Assembly: GCA_020635565.1 (NCBI GenBank)
Contig: JACJZN010000006.1
Span: forward strand, 62,001 to 126,000
DNA: 64,000 nucleotides
From: Flavobacteriales bacterium
GTDB taxonomy: Bacteria; Bacteroidota; Bacteroidia; Flavobacteriales_D; Parvicellaceae
Direction: 5' to 3'
Below are positions 41,267 to 49,600 of the stretch, piece by piece. Each line of letters starts with the position of its first letter. The stretch's first letter is position 1. A program made the translations under genes and the position numbers. The notes under the pieces are model-generated. The model was not told the DNA's origin. It did no database searches and saw only the letters and a program-made list of their open reading frames with translations.

Positions 41267-41569
41267 ATGGCAACTGAAACAGGTGTAGTTGAAAGTATTG
41301 CTTCAAACAGAAGCTCTGCTCAAATTATTAAGGATTCTAATCAAACTCTAATTGAAACAACTAATGTTCCTTCAACACTTGAGCTGGCAGACGGAGTATC
41401 ATTTGAAGAGAATGGAGGAAAAGCAGACAAAGTGAAAGTTATTACTAAAGTTACAGTAAAAGGTACTTTGACTGAATCAGAAATAAAAAATTTAGATGCA
41501 TTGGTAAGTTCACTAAACGGTCGCGGTGGCGGTGGAGATGTTGAGATCGCTATAAAGACAAAAAAGTAA
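41267..41569 (+). CDS. Hypothetical 100-residue protein
   Basis: A small soluble protein, Ser/Thr/Glu/Lys-rich. The N-terminal half is of low complexity. The C-terminal half has 'Lys-Val-Lys-Val-Ile-Thr-Lys-Val-Thr-Val-Lys-Gly', 'Glu-Ser-Glu-Ile-Lys-Asn-Leu-Asp-Ala-Leu-Val' and a Gly-Arg-Gly4 stretch near 87-92, ending in Lys-rich 'Ala-Ile-Lys-Thr-Lys-Lys'. No family recognised. It is divergent from phosphatase 1 across 62 bp and has its own strong terminator, consistent with a real, possibly abundant, monocistronic product. Confidence 0.65.
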   Translation: MATETGVVESIASNRSSAQIIKDSNQTLIETTNVPSTLELADGVSFEENGGKADKVKVITKVTVKGTLTESEIKNLDALVSSLNGRGGGGDVEIAIKTKK

Positions 41570-41592
41570 ATTGTTTTAATAGAAAATGTTTA

Positions 41593-41626
41593 GGGATGTT
41601 ACCAAAAGTAGCATCCCTTTTTTTTT
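41593..41626 (+). terminator. Rho-independent terminator of the 100-residue protein gene
   Basis: A 10-bp stem GGGATGTTAC / GTAGCATCCC (one T-G pair) with loop CAAAA and T9. One of the strongest in the window. Confidence 0.92.
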
Positions 41627-41679
41627 GCCATTCCTTTCGGATTTAATACAGTTCGTAAACTAAAATAAGCCATTCGTAA

Positions 41680-41706
41680 AAAATGCATATTGGGTGTATG
41701 CATTTT
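41680..41706. other. Perfect 10-bp inverted repeat upstream of a small ORF
   Basis: AAAATGCATA / TATGCATTTT around a TTGGGTG loop, 28 nt before a 25-codon reading frame. It could be an operator or an RNA hairpin. Confidence 0.4.
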
Positions 41707-41734
41707 ATTTAAATTCAAACCATAGTTAACGTTT

Positions 41735-41812
41735 ATGATAGGTAATATCAAACACGATATAACTTACAATATACAATCAAAAGTTTTTGGTTTATTGGTT
41801 TCATTGGTTTAA
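41735..41812 (+). CDS. Possible 25-residue peptide placed on a terminator
   Basis: ATG-initiated frame of 25 codons ending TAA two bases before a strong hairpin terminator. The peptide has a mixed polar N-half (Met-Ile-Gly-Asn-Ile-Lys-His-Asp) and a hydrophobic C-half (Val-Phe-Gly-Leu-Leu-Val-Ser-Leu-Val). Its last codons form three GGTTTxxTT-like DNA repeats. No plus-strand gene lies within 1.1 kb downstream, so it is not a leader peptide of an adjoining gene. It may be a small membrane peptide or the transcribed part of a small RNA. Evidence is positional only; chance is possible. Confidence 0.3.
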   Translation: MIGNIKHDITYNIQSKVFGLLVSLV

Positions 41813-41813
41813 G

Positions 41814-41843
41814 AAAAGTCGCTGGGGAGCGACTTTTTTTTTT
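41814..41843. terminator. Bidirectional terminator
   Basis: AAAAGTCGCT / AGCGACTTTT around GGGG, followed on the plus strand by T10. On the minus strand it directly overlaps the stop of the kinase-like gene (TAA 41844-41842). Confidence 0.9.
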
Positions 41844-42876
41844 ACACAAAAATTCGAAGACCTAGTTGAAATTCTAAGTGAAGGATCAATAGTTCTCCCA
41901 TGGTCTCACAAGACAGAAACTCCTCACTTCTATGAAAACGAGATAGATCATTACGTAAAGCAATTACATTCTCTTGCGTTGAAACGACATCATTTTTTAA
42001 TCTACGAAGAATACTTCTTGTTCTTTGCTTTGCTGCCAAAAACCTCTTCTTCATTGCCGCTCTTTCCTGTTTTTGGTACTGTTGAGCAACTTGAGCAGTC
42101 ATTAATTCTTGAGCCAATTCTACGAATTTTATATTGTCTTTATAGTATTGTGGCAAGTACATGTTCTTTCTACCCTCGAAGCACTCTTGATCAAAATCCA
42201 TCGCGCGAATTCGATATTGCACATTGTCAAAATCTTGCGTGATCTCAACCACAAAATTGTAAGCCCTCATATCTCCTAACAGTCGCGTAAAACATCGCTC
42301 ATTGAATTTCACGAATTCCTTAGCCAATCTCAAGCGGTTCGCTACTTTCTCTTCACCATGATTCTTAACAAAAATATCACCTGGAATACCTACAATATGT
42401 TCTTCAACCAATGTTTCCCGATCGACTAAATAAGTGATCTTGTCGGGAGAAAAAGTATCTTCCAATTCTAGTCCATAGACTCTTGATGCGTCTGCTTTTT
42501 TAATATAAAAATAGTCATGATTGTCATTCAACTCATTAACTACTTTAATTCTAAAAGGCTTAGAATTTCCATAGGTGCAAAAATCTATGCTAGCTATCTT
42601 AACATACGGTATTTCAATTCCATCTGCACTCAACATTTGATATACTAATTTCAAATTTCTATGAATTGACTCCAAATCACTTGGACTATATAGAACAGCA
42701 TTCCAAAGCGTGTCCTCTCCTTGATCATCCACCAATGGAATGAGATCGTTATGCCTGAGGAGATCTTCATAACTGATCGGCAAGTCGACATATCTTGAAT
42801 ATTGTTCCAGATGATCTTTCAGTGATTTTTTAATTTTGTAAAAGGGCTTTTTGTACTCGATGTGGTTATATTCCAT
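41842..42876 (-). CDS. Orphan protein with kinase/APH-like motifs
   Basis: A 344-residue soluble protein of no recognised family. The middle carries a kinase-like series: Lys-bearing strands 'Phe-Arg-Ile-Lys-Val' (108-112) or 'Phe-Tyr-Ile-Lys-Lys' (123-127), and a hinge-like 'Val-Glu-Glu-His-Ile-Val-Gly-Ile-Pro-Gly-Asp' (157-167). The catalytic-loop candidate is 'Leu-Gly-Asp-Met-Arg-Ala-Tyr-Asn' (Asp 202, Asn 207, the usual five-residue spacing), and 'Ala-Met-Asp-Phe-Asp' (Asp 228) resembles the metal-binding DFG/DxD motif 21 residues later. The C-terminal 95 residues are helical and basic. There is no glycine-rich loop of standard form. An atypical kinase is inferred; a structure prediction would test it. 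Confidence 0.6.
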   Translation of the reverse strand: MEYNHIEYKKPFYKIKKSLKDHLEQYSRYVDLPISYEDLLRHNDLIPLVDDQGEDTLWNAVLYSPSDLESIHRNLKLVYQMLSADGIEIPYVKIASIDFCTYGNSKPFRIKVVNELNDNHDYFYIKKADASRVYGLELEDTFSPDKITYLVDRETLVEEHIVGIPGDIFVKNHGEEKVANRLRLAKEFVKFNERCFTRLLGDMRAYNFVVEITQDFDNVQYRIRAMDFDQECFEGRKNMYLPQYYKDNIKFVELAQELMTAQVAQQYQKQERAAMKKRFLAAKQRTRSILRRLKNDVVSTQENVIALRNDLSRFHRSEEFLSCETMGELLILHLEFQLGLRIFV

Positions 42877-43001
42877 AGGAGTTAAATATACTGATTTTAC
42901 GGAATTTCTTTTTAAAAACCTCTGTTAGATTCAACAAGAACCGTTGAAAATTCAAAATATATTCTTAACTATTCTATACCTTAGTCTCCTATAAATGACA
43001 T

Positions 43002-43241
43002 ATGAAAGTACTTTCAAAAACTTGGCTCAGATTTTTGTTCGCTTTAGCGATTACTGGATTTTTCATGGAACTCTACCATCAATTTACAGGAAATGATCTG
43101 ACTAGAAATGGAATAATCAGTTTCATCATTTTCTTTGGGATATTTATGCTCCTTACCTTTGCATATGGATTTCAAATGAAAAAAAAATACAAGCAAATGG
43201 ATGTCTCTAATGATGAATTGCTGGATCTGGATAAAGAGTAA
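43002..43241 (+). CDS. Small two-helix membrane protein
   Basis: A 79-residue protein with two membrane segments (about 8-24 and 37-56) and a charged C-tail (Lys-Lys-Lys-Tyr-Lys then Asp/Glu-rich). No family recognised. ATG follows a weak TACCTTAG box about 20 nt upstream. It stands alone before the PD40 gene. Confidence 0.6.
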   Translation: MKVLSKTWLRFLFALAITGFFMELYHQFTGNDLTRNGIISFIIFFGIFMLLTFAYGFQMKKKYKQMDVSNDELLDLDKE

Positions 43242-43347
43242 TCTATCTGACTTAAATATTTAAAGTACTTTTCATTATTCTATTTAAATTGGTCAGCAAT
43301 TTGCAAGATCAATTGATCTCTACTTTCAACCATTAAATGCATATTAA

Positions 43348-45021
43348 ATGACCAATACAAGCTCCTCCTCTCTTAAGCCACTACTTCTAGCTCTATTGGT
43401 CTTTCTACTTCAAAACCCTTACGCTCAGACCATTCAATGGGCCAGCAAGGTAAAAGCTTGCTCTTCAGAATTCAAGGACAAGGATAAATCGCTGCGATAC
43501 AGAGCTGTACAGGTATTGGATCAGCCCAATGTTCTGCCTCAAGGCGGAGAAAGTCCTTGTGCATGGTCTCCGAAGAAGAAAAGCAAGATAGGAAAAGAAT
43601 GGATCCATGTTGCCTTTGTGAATCCGATGCAGATCAAACAGGTAGCCATTGCTGAGAGTTATAATTGTGGTACGATCGTTTGTGTAAAATTGATAGATGA
43701 AGAAGGAAAATATCATAAGATCAAAACTTTTACCCAAGCCAAAACAGGTGAGACCAGCAGAATGTATAATGTATATATGCCACTAACCGAATACAAGGTG
43801 AAAGAGGTGATCGTGTGCCTTAAAACATCTTTGATCAAAGGCTGGAATCATATTGATGCCATTGGGATTTCGGACTCTAACGAACCGATCAAAGCAAAGA
43901 TCAACAATGCCCCTGAAAAAGAGAACATCGCTTTGGAGATCCTCAGCACTAATGTGAATAGCGAGTATAGCGATCTTAAACCAATCATCAGTCCAGATGG
44001 TAAAACACTTTATTTTGTGAGAAAGGAACACCCAGATAATATCGGACCTGAGAAGAAAGATGACATTTGGGTATCAGATTTTGGTCCGAATGGTTGGGAA
44101 TTGGCTTATCAGCTTCCAGCTCCACTAAACAACAACGGACACAATTATGTGAATGGAGTAAGTGCAGATGGATCGAAAGTTCTTTTAGGAAATATCTATG
44201 GCTCCAATACCAACAAGGGAATCGGGATGTCCGCCTCTAATTTTGATGGAGAAAAATGGTCGTTTCCATATACGTTAAACATCACAAACTACTATAACTT
44301 CAGCGAATTCATGGAAGCGCATGTAACCAGTGATTTTAAGGTAATCGTAATGTCCGTTTGGAGAAAAGACACGTATGGAGCTAAAGACCTTTATGTAAGT
44401 TTTGATAGAGGAGGAAATAACTGGTCTCAGCCTTTAAATTTAGGAAGAACGATCAATACTGCTTCTACGGAAATGGCACCATTTCTTGCTGCAGACGGAA
44501 AAACGCTTTATTTTGCATCTACAGGTTTTAGTGGTTATGGCGGATATGACATGTACATGTCTCAACGACTGGATGATACCTGGCAAAACTGGAGCAAACC
44601 GCTCAATATGGGACCTGTGATCAATTCTAACGGTCATGACACCTATTTGAGTCTGGATGCCAATGGTGAGTATGCTTTTCTATCCAGAAGTTCTCAGGCT
44701 TCAGATAGCCGAGCTGATATTTACAAGATCAAACTTGCAGAAGAGACACGTCCTGAAAAAATGCAAGTGATCGAGATCTTGCTGGATGGGATTGAAGATC
44801 ACGAACATGCCCTTCTCACCTATTCAAAAATTGATGACCCAAACTCAAAGACTTCTGTTTACTCTTTACTTGGGAAAGAGGATCAGGTTTTTCGAATTAC
44901 TACTCAAATGTCAGGATTCTACCAGATCAAAATTGAATTGGAAGGCTATCAATCGATCGAAATGGAGATGGGCGTTTCCAATTATCAACCCTTAACGCTA
45001 AAAATGGAGAAAAATCCATAA
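43348..45021 (+). CDS. Exported PD40 beta-propeller protein with discoidin-like N-domain
   Basis: A 557-residue exported protein. Signal peptide (about 10-27, ending Tyr-Ala-Gln). The N-terminal domain (about 30-180) has 'Ala-Trp-Ser-Pro', 'Glu-Trp-Ile-His-Val-Ala-Phe' and 'Val-Lys-Leu-Ile-Asp-Glu-Glu-Gly', resembling a galactose-binding/discoidin-like fold. The PD40/TolB-like propeller (about 195-455) shows repeats of 'Ile-Ser-Pro-Asp-Gly-Lys-Thr-Leu-Tyr-Phe', 'Leu-Ala-Ala-Asp-Gly-Lys-Thr-Leu-Tyr-Phe-Ala-Ser' and 'Gly-Gly-Tyr-Asp-Met-Tyr'. A short Ig/carboxypeptidase-regulatory-like domain ends the chain. Related Bacteroidota proteins usually carry an OmpA domain after the propeller; it is absent here. 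Periplasmic or surface scaffold role inferred. Confidence 0.82.
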   Translation: MTNTSSSSLKPLLLALLVFLLQNPYAQTIQWASKVKACSSEFKDKDKSLRYRAVQVLDQPNVLPQGGESPCAWSPKKKSKIGKEWIHVAFVNPMQIKQVAIAESYNCGTIVCVKLIDEEGKYHKIKTFTQAKTGETSRMYNVYMPLTEYKVKEVIVCLKTSLIKGWNHIDAIGISDSNEPIKAKINNAPEKENIALEILSTNVNSEYSDLKPIISPDGKTLYFVRKEHPDNIGPEKKDDIWVSDFGPNGWELAYQLPAPLNNNGHNYVNGVSADGSKVLLGNIYGSNTNKGIGMSASNFDGEKWSFPYTLNITNYYNFSEFMEAHVTSDFKVIVMSVWRKDTYGAKDLYVSFDRGGNNWSQPLNLGRTINTASTEMAPFLAADGKTLYFASTGFSGYGGYDMYMSQRLDDTWQNWSKPLNMGPVINSNGHDTYLSLDANGEYAFLSRSSQASDSRADIYKIKLAEETRPEKMQVIEILLDGIEDHEHALLTYSKIDDPNSKTSVYSLLGKEDQVFRITTQMSGFYQIKIELEGYQSIEMEMGVSNYQPLTLKMEKNP

Positions 45022-45044
45022 TTTTCCCACTTAAACTAAAAATC

Positions 45045-45452
45045 ATGGACAAGATCACCGTAAGTTGCATTATAGCAGCCACTCCTTCCAAAGTATGGGA
45101 ATATTACACCTCTCCCGAACACATTGTTAACTGGAATTTTGCGGATCCTTCCTGGTGCTGTCCTTCAGCTACTAACGACATGAGCATTGGTGGTGTTTAT
45201 AACGCCAGAATAGAAGCCAGAGACGGAAGTTTTGGTTTCGATTTCAAAGCGATCTATACAGAAATTGAAATCGGATCTTCATTTAGTTACGGTTTTGCAG
45301 ACCGTTCTGTTGACGTGTCAATAACACCTGATGGAGAAAACACGCTCATCGAAGTGACTTTCGATCCCGAAAGCGAGAATCCTATAGAAATGCAGAGAAA
45401 CGGATGGCAAGCTATCCTAGAGAACTTCAAAACATACACTGAATCAAATTAA
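45045..45452 (+). CDS. SRPBCC/AHSA1-like protein
   Basis: A 135-residue START/AHA1-fold protein binding hydrophobic ligands. The N-terminus 'Ala-Thr-Pro-Ser-Lys-Val-Trp-Glu-Tyr-Tyr-Thr-Ser-Pro-Glu-His-Ile' (12-27) is the AHSA1 pattern, followed by 'Asn-Trp-Asn-Phe' and 'Asp-Pro-Ser-Trp'. The late 'Asn-Gly-Trp-Gln-Ala-Ile-Leu-Glu-Asn-Phe' (about 118-127) is the C-terminal helix. It lies 24 bp after the PD40 gene and 19 bp before a lipoprotein gene, so co-transcription is possible. Ligand unknown. Confidence 0.88.
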   Translation: MDKITVSCIIAATPSKVWEYYTSPEHIVNWNFADPSWCCPSATNDMSIGGVYNARIEARDGSFGFDFKAIYTEIEIGSSFSYGFADRSVDVSITPDGENTLIEVTFDPESENPIEMQRNGWQAILENFKTYTESN

Positions 45453-45471
45453 ACTATCAACCTATGCAGCT

Positions 45472-45984
45472 ATGAAAACTAAAATTATTACTCTACTGTG
45501 TTTAGGATTCCTATTCATCGCCTGCGAAGAATCTGCTCCAGAAACTGACAATGATCAACATCAGGATGCTGAAGAAGTAACCAGTTCTGAAACACCACAA
45601 GAAGTTGAGGAGAAGGAAATTCAGCCTGAACAAGAATATAAATTTGATGCCGAATACAGTAAACGAGCTGAAGTAAGCAGTGATAACAGTATCTGGCTAT
45701 ATGCAGATATGGCAAAGGATTATCGAATTTTTGGATATGCTTCTCCATCTACCGAATCTGAAAAGATGTTCTTATTGTCTGTCTTTACAGATGATGTAGA
45801 AGGAAACCCTTTCGGTTGCAAATATGGTTCGTATTATGAATCTTACGGTATGGAAGATGAAGGTATTTCTTTAAGATACGTATCGGACACCTTAGGATTT
45901 AGTAAGATCGGGATTCGAAAGAATATGTCGATCGTTGATTATGCTTATGTGGAAAGTGAGTGGTTGGAATTTGAAAAACCCTAG
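45472..45984 (+). CDS. Hypothetical lipoprotein
   Basis: A 170-residue predicted lipoprotein: signal peptide 'Cys-Leu-Gly-Phe-Leu-Phe-Ile-Ala-Cys' (lipid Cys about 18), an acidic Glu/Asp/Gln-rich linker (about 19-60), then a beta-rich domain. That domain has two aromatic repeats and a Cys in 'Phe-Gly-Cys-Lys-Tyr-Gly'. No family recognised. Its stop lies 6 bp from that of the convergent methyltransferase gene. Confidence 0.65.
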   Translation: MKTKIITLLCLGFLFIACEESAPETDNDQHQDAEEVTSSETPQEVEEKEIQPEQEYKFDAEYSKRAEVSSDNSIWLYADMAKDYRIFGYASPSTESEKMFLLSVFTDDVEGNPFGCKYGSYYESYGMEDEGISLRYVSDTLGFSKIGIRKNMSIVDYAYVESEWLEFEKP

Positions 45985-45990
45985 ACCTAA

Positions 45991-46653
45991 TTAAAGTCCA
46001 AATAAAGTAGTCACAATCACTCCAATACCATCTGGGTAAGGGATCGATAACAACTTCTTTATCACTTTAGCTTTAAACTCGAAAGGAGTTTGAATCAGAT
46101 CTAAACCACTACCCTTCTTTAATCTAATTCCCTGACCCGAAATAATGTCAACATTCGGTTCAAACTCGCCTTCTGGTAGATGCTCTGTGAGGATCACATA
46201 TTGGTATTGATCTAATTTCTCAACAACTTGCTTCACCTCCGCATTTGAAAGATGTTGAAGAACCTGTCTTACCAAAGCCACATCTCCAATTGGTAGTTCA
46301 TCTTTTGCTATATCTAAACATTGAAATGAAAGGTTTTCTAATATAAACTTCTCTCTATTTCTTTCTATCAATTCAGGTACAATATCTACTGCAATGTATG
46401 TCTGTGAATGAGTAACCAATTCCTTACCTACGTTAAAGTCGCCACAACCAAGGTCTACAATAGTCACAGGAACATCCAATGAATTTAAAAACACTTTGAC
46501 AACTTCGATGTAGGGTTCGACAATAGCTTTGTCATGCGATCCCAAACCAGAATAAAAATTACCGTCTTCCCCACCCCAAAGATTCAATTCATAGATCTGT
46601 TGCATGGCATCTTTGGTGGGCCAGGGTTGTTTGTTCTTTTCTCTTGAATTCAT
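45991..46653 (-). CDS. Class I SAM-dependent methyltransferase
   Basis: A 220-residue methyltransferase with motif I 'Ile-Val-Asp-Leu-Gly-Cys-Gly-Asp-Phe' (about 68-76), acidic motif II 'Val-Asp-Ile' after 'Tyr-Ile-Ala' (about 90), and 'Val-Arg-Gln-Val-Leu-Gln-His-Leu' (about 129-136) as motif IV region. The C-terminal part is predicted to form the substrate lid. Target unknown. It starts 3 bp after the TPR-CHAT stop on the same strand, so it probably shares that transcript. Confidence 0.87.
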   Translation of the reverse strand: MNSREKNKQPWPTKDAMQQIYELNLWGGEDGNFYSGLGSHDKAIVEPYIEVVKVFLNSLDVPVTIVDLGCGDFNVGKELVTHSQTYIAVDIVPELIERNREKFILENLSFQCLDIAKDELPIGDVALVRQVLQHLSNAEVKQVVEKLDQYQYVILTEHLPEGEFEPNVDIISGQGIRLKKGSGLDLIQTPFEFKAKVIKKLLSIPYPDGIGVIVTTLFGL

Positions 46654-46656
46654 CTA

Positions 46657-49600
46657 TTACTCCACTAACACAAAAGCACCCCAATAAAAAGGATCTAAAT
46701 TTTTCTTCATGATTTTCTGTGTGGCTTTGAATGCTCTTGGTGCATTGCCATCTTTCAATAATTCCTCATAGAATTGCACCATAAATTGCTGCGTTTCTTT
46801 ATCCGGCACTTGCCATAAGCTCATCACCATTTGTTCAACACCAGCCGACTTAAACGCGCGTTGCAGTCCATATACACCTTCGCTTCCTTTGATCTCTCCC
46901 AACCCAGTTTCACAAGCTGATAATACGATCAAGCCAACCTTACTTAGATTCAAATTGGAGACTTCATAAGCTGTCAAGACACCATCTTCATTTCCAGCAG
47001 TTTGTTCTTCCCATCCTTTGTTGGCGCCAGTAAAAACGATTCCCGCTCGCATTAAAGGATCTTTACTCGTAACAAATGTCTTATAACCTCTACTTCCTCC
47101 TCTAAAATCTACCTCTTCCACCTCATTCACCGCCATTTCATCGGATTCAAATTCGGAAAGATCCGGGTAAAAGAATCCATGTGTAGCTACGTGCACGATT
47201 GATGCAGCTGTTGCTTCCAAAGATTTGAATTGCTCTTCTGTTGCTTCATCGCCCACCCATAAACTGGCGGTAAGCTGATTATCTTTAAATGATTGTGCAA
47301 TCTGTTCCACTTCTTTTTTTGTTCCAGGAAGATATTTCCAGATATCATCCTTATTCGGTTCCTCAGAATATTTAGCTCCTCCAAACAAAGAGATCTCCTT
47401 CACGCTTATATGCTTGTCGTATGTATTAATAGAAACAGTAGAACTCACTTGATTCAAAGTGAATAGATCCGATAGATACTTTTGTTCGGAGACCCCTATA
47501 GCGCCAAAAGAGATTTTATTCAACAAACCAACTGGAGCATAATAAACTTCTTTAATTCCTTTTAATTCTTCCATCATTGGTTCCCAGATCGACTTGAAAA
47601 GTCGTGTATCTAATTGTCCTGCTTTACCATATACTTCATTGATATATGCGAGATCATTTCCTGCGTATGTTCCAATAATGTCGAGCAATCTACTTTCCTC
47701 AAATAACTCCACATAAACAGGTACTTCTGAATTAGCTTTCAAGATTAGTGCTCCATAAGTAGAGACTGGCGATTCCCCCTGCTTATAAAAGTGGGTAAAT
47801 TCGATCGCGGCTTCACCTTCTTTGAGCGACTTTCTTATTTCCTTCCAGTTACTCCAACTCTGCTTTTCGGTCAACTGAACACTTTTGTTGATCTCTTTTT
47901 CGAGCGACTTGATCTGGTTTTCCAGCGTATCAATACTCAGCGTTCTATTCTCTTCCAACATCGACATCTGATTGGCTAATTCCTTTTTTAAGGAAATCCA
48001 ATGCTCATAATTCTCGGTCAATTCTTGGTCTTTTCCATTCAAGATCTGTTGTTTGATCTGATTGGAGGTTTTCAATACCAACCCTTTGTTTCTTAATTCC
48101 ACATCATACATCATAGTGGTAATGACGGAAAAGTTTTCATGATTTGCATCACCGAAAGTATTCAGTAAGTCTCCATAATACCGTGAATTCTTCAGGTAAT
48201 TCAATTTTTCATCAGCAGTCATAAAGGAAAAATTCAGGTCGATATTGTAATCATCTATCTCAAATCCTTTCTTAAAATATTCAAACGCTTCTTTCACATG
48301 CCCCTGTTCTCCTATAAGGCTTGCTAGGTTAATGTAGGAATTAGCAAGACTTGAACTTATTGAACCAAACCTCTTTTCCTTTATCTCAATGGATTTCAAA
48401 TAATATTTCACAGCTTGATCTCGGTCACCCATATTCTCATAAAGTAGCCCCAGATTATTATAATTAACACCTAGGCTTCCGTGATCTTCTCCAAACAACC
48501 CAATGATGTTTTCGATCGAGTTTAAATAATAGGACTCTGCCAACGTATAATTCCCACTCATTCTATACAATTCAGCGGCATTATTCAAATGCAAGGCAAA
48601 ATCCTGACCCTTCAGATCCAGAATTACTGAATCAATACTGAGGATCTGGTTAAAATATTCACCTGCTTTTTCTGCATAAACTTTAAACTTCACCGTATCC
48701 TGCGCATACATCATTTTAGTCATGTAAAGGGCTCCTAATCCATTCAGTACGTTGACATATTCACCATGTTGCTTGCCATAGATCCCTGCGTACTTTTCTG
48801 CAACTAGTAAATAAATGGGTTCAGCTTCTTCCAAACTTCCCATCTCATAGTAGAATGCTGCTAGGTTATGAATGGTATTCAGATAGTTGGGGTGTTCCGT
48901 TCCAAAATTGATTTCCGTTAGTTTCTTCGCCTTTAGAATTAGATCTTCAGCTGTTTTGAAATCTTCCAGATCCTTATACACGTTGGCTAGAACGGTATAG
49001 GGGTAAATTAGATTCGGATCGTTATCACCGAAAGCATTCCTGGTAATCTCAATCGCTTGATTTCCGCAATAGATGGACTTTTCATACAACCCCATCTCTC
49101 CATAAAGCTGCGCCATGTTATTGAGGATCGTAGCATGTTCAGGATGCGATGTCCCTCTAATTTTCTCTGATATTTCCAGACTTTTCAAATAAGCTGATTC
49201 TGCATCTAGATATCGGCCCATTTCCAGATAAACACCTGCCAATGTGGTAAGCGAATTCGCATAGGTACTGTTCCAAATTCCCTGAGTAGCTTCAATGATC
49301 GTTAAATTGCTCTTCAGTAACAACTCCGCTTCACCATATTTTTGCAGGGTTGATTTAATGTTGGAAAGCACCAATAAGGAAATGGCATAATCAGGATGTG
49401 TCTCACCTTGCACTTCTCTCCTAAGGGCACAAACCTCTTCTAATTCTTTTTCCGCCAAGACATAATTCCCCAATTGATAGTGAACTTGACCGAGGTTGTT
49501 CAAAGATGTAATATAAGCCGGATGTTTACTACCAAAAAGTTCTTTCTGAATTGCCAACGCTTCTTGCAGCAATCTTTCTGCCTCCTCATTCTTTCCTGAA

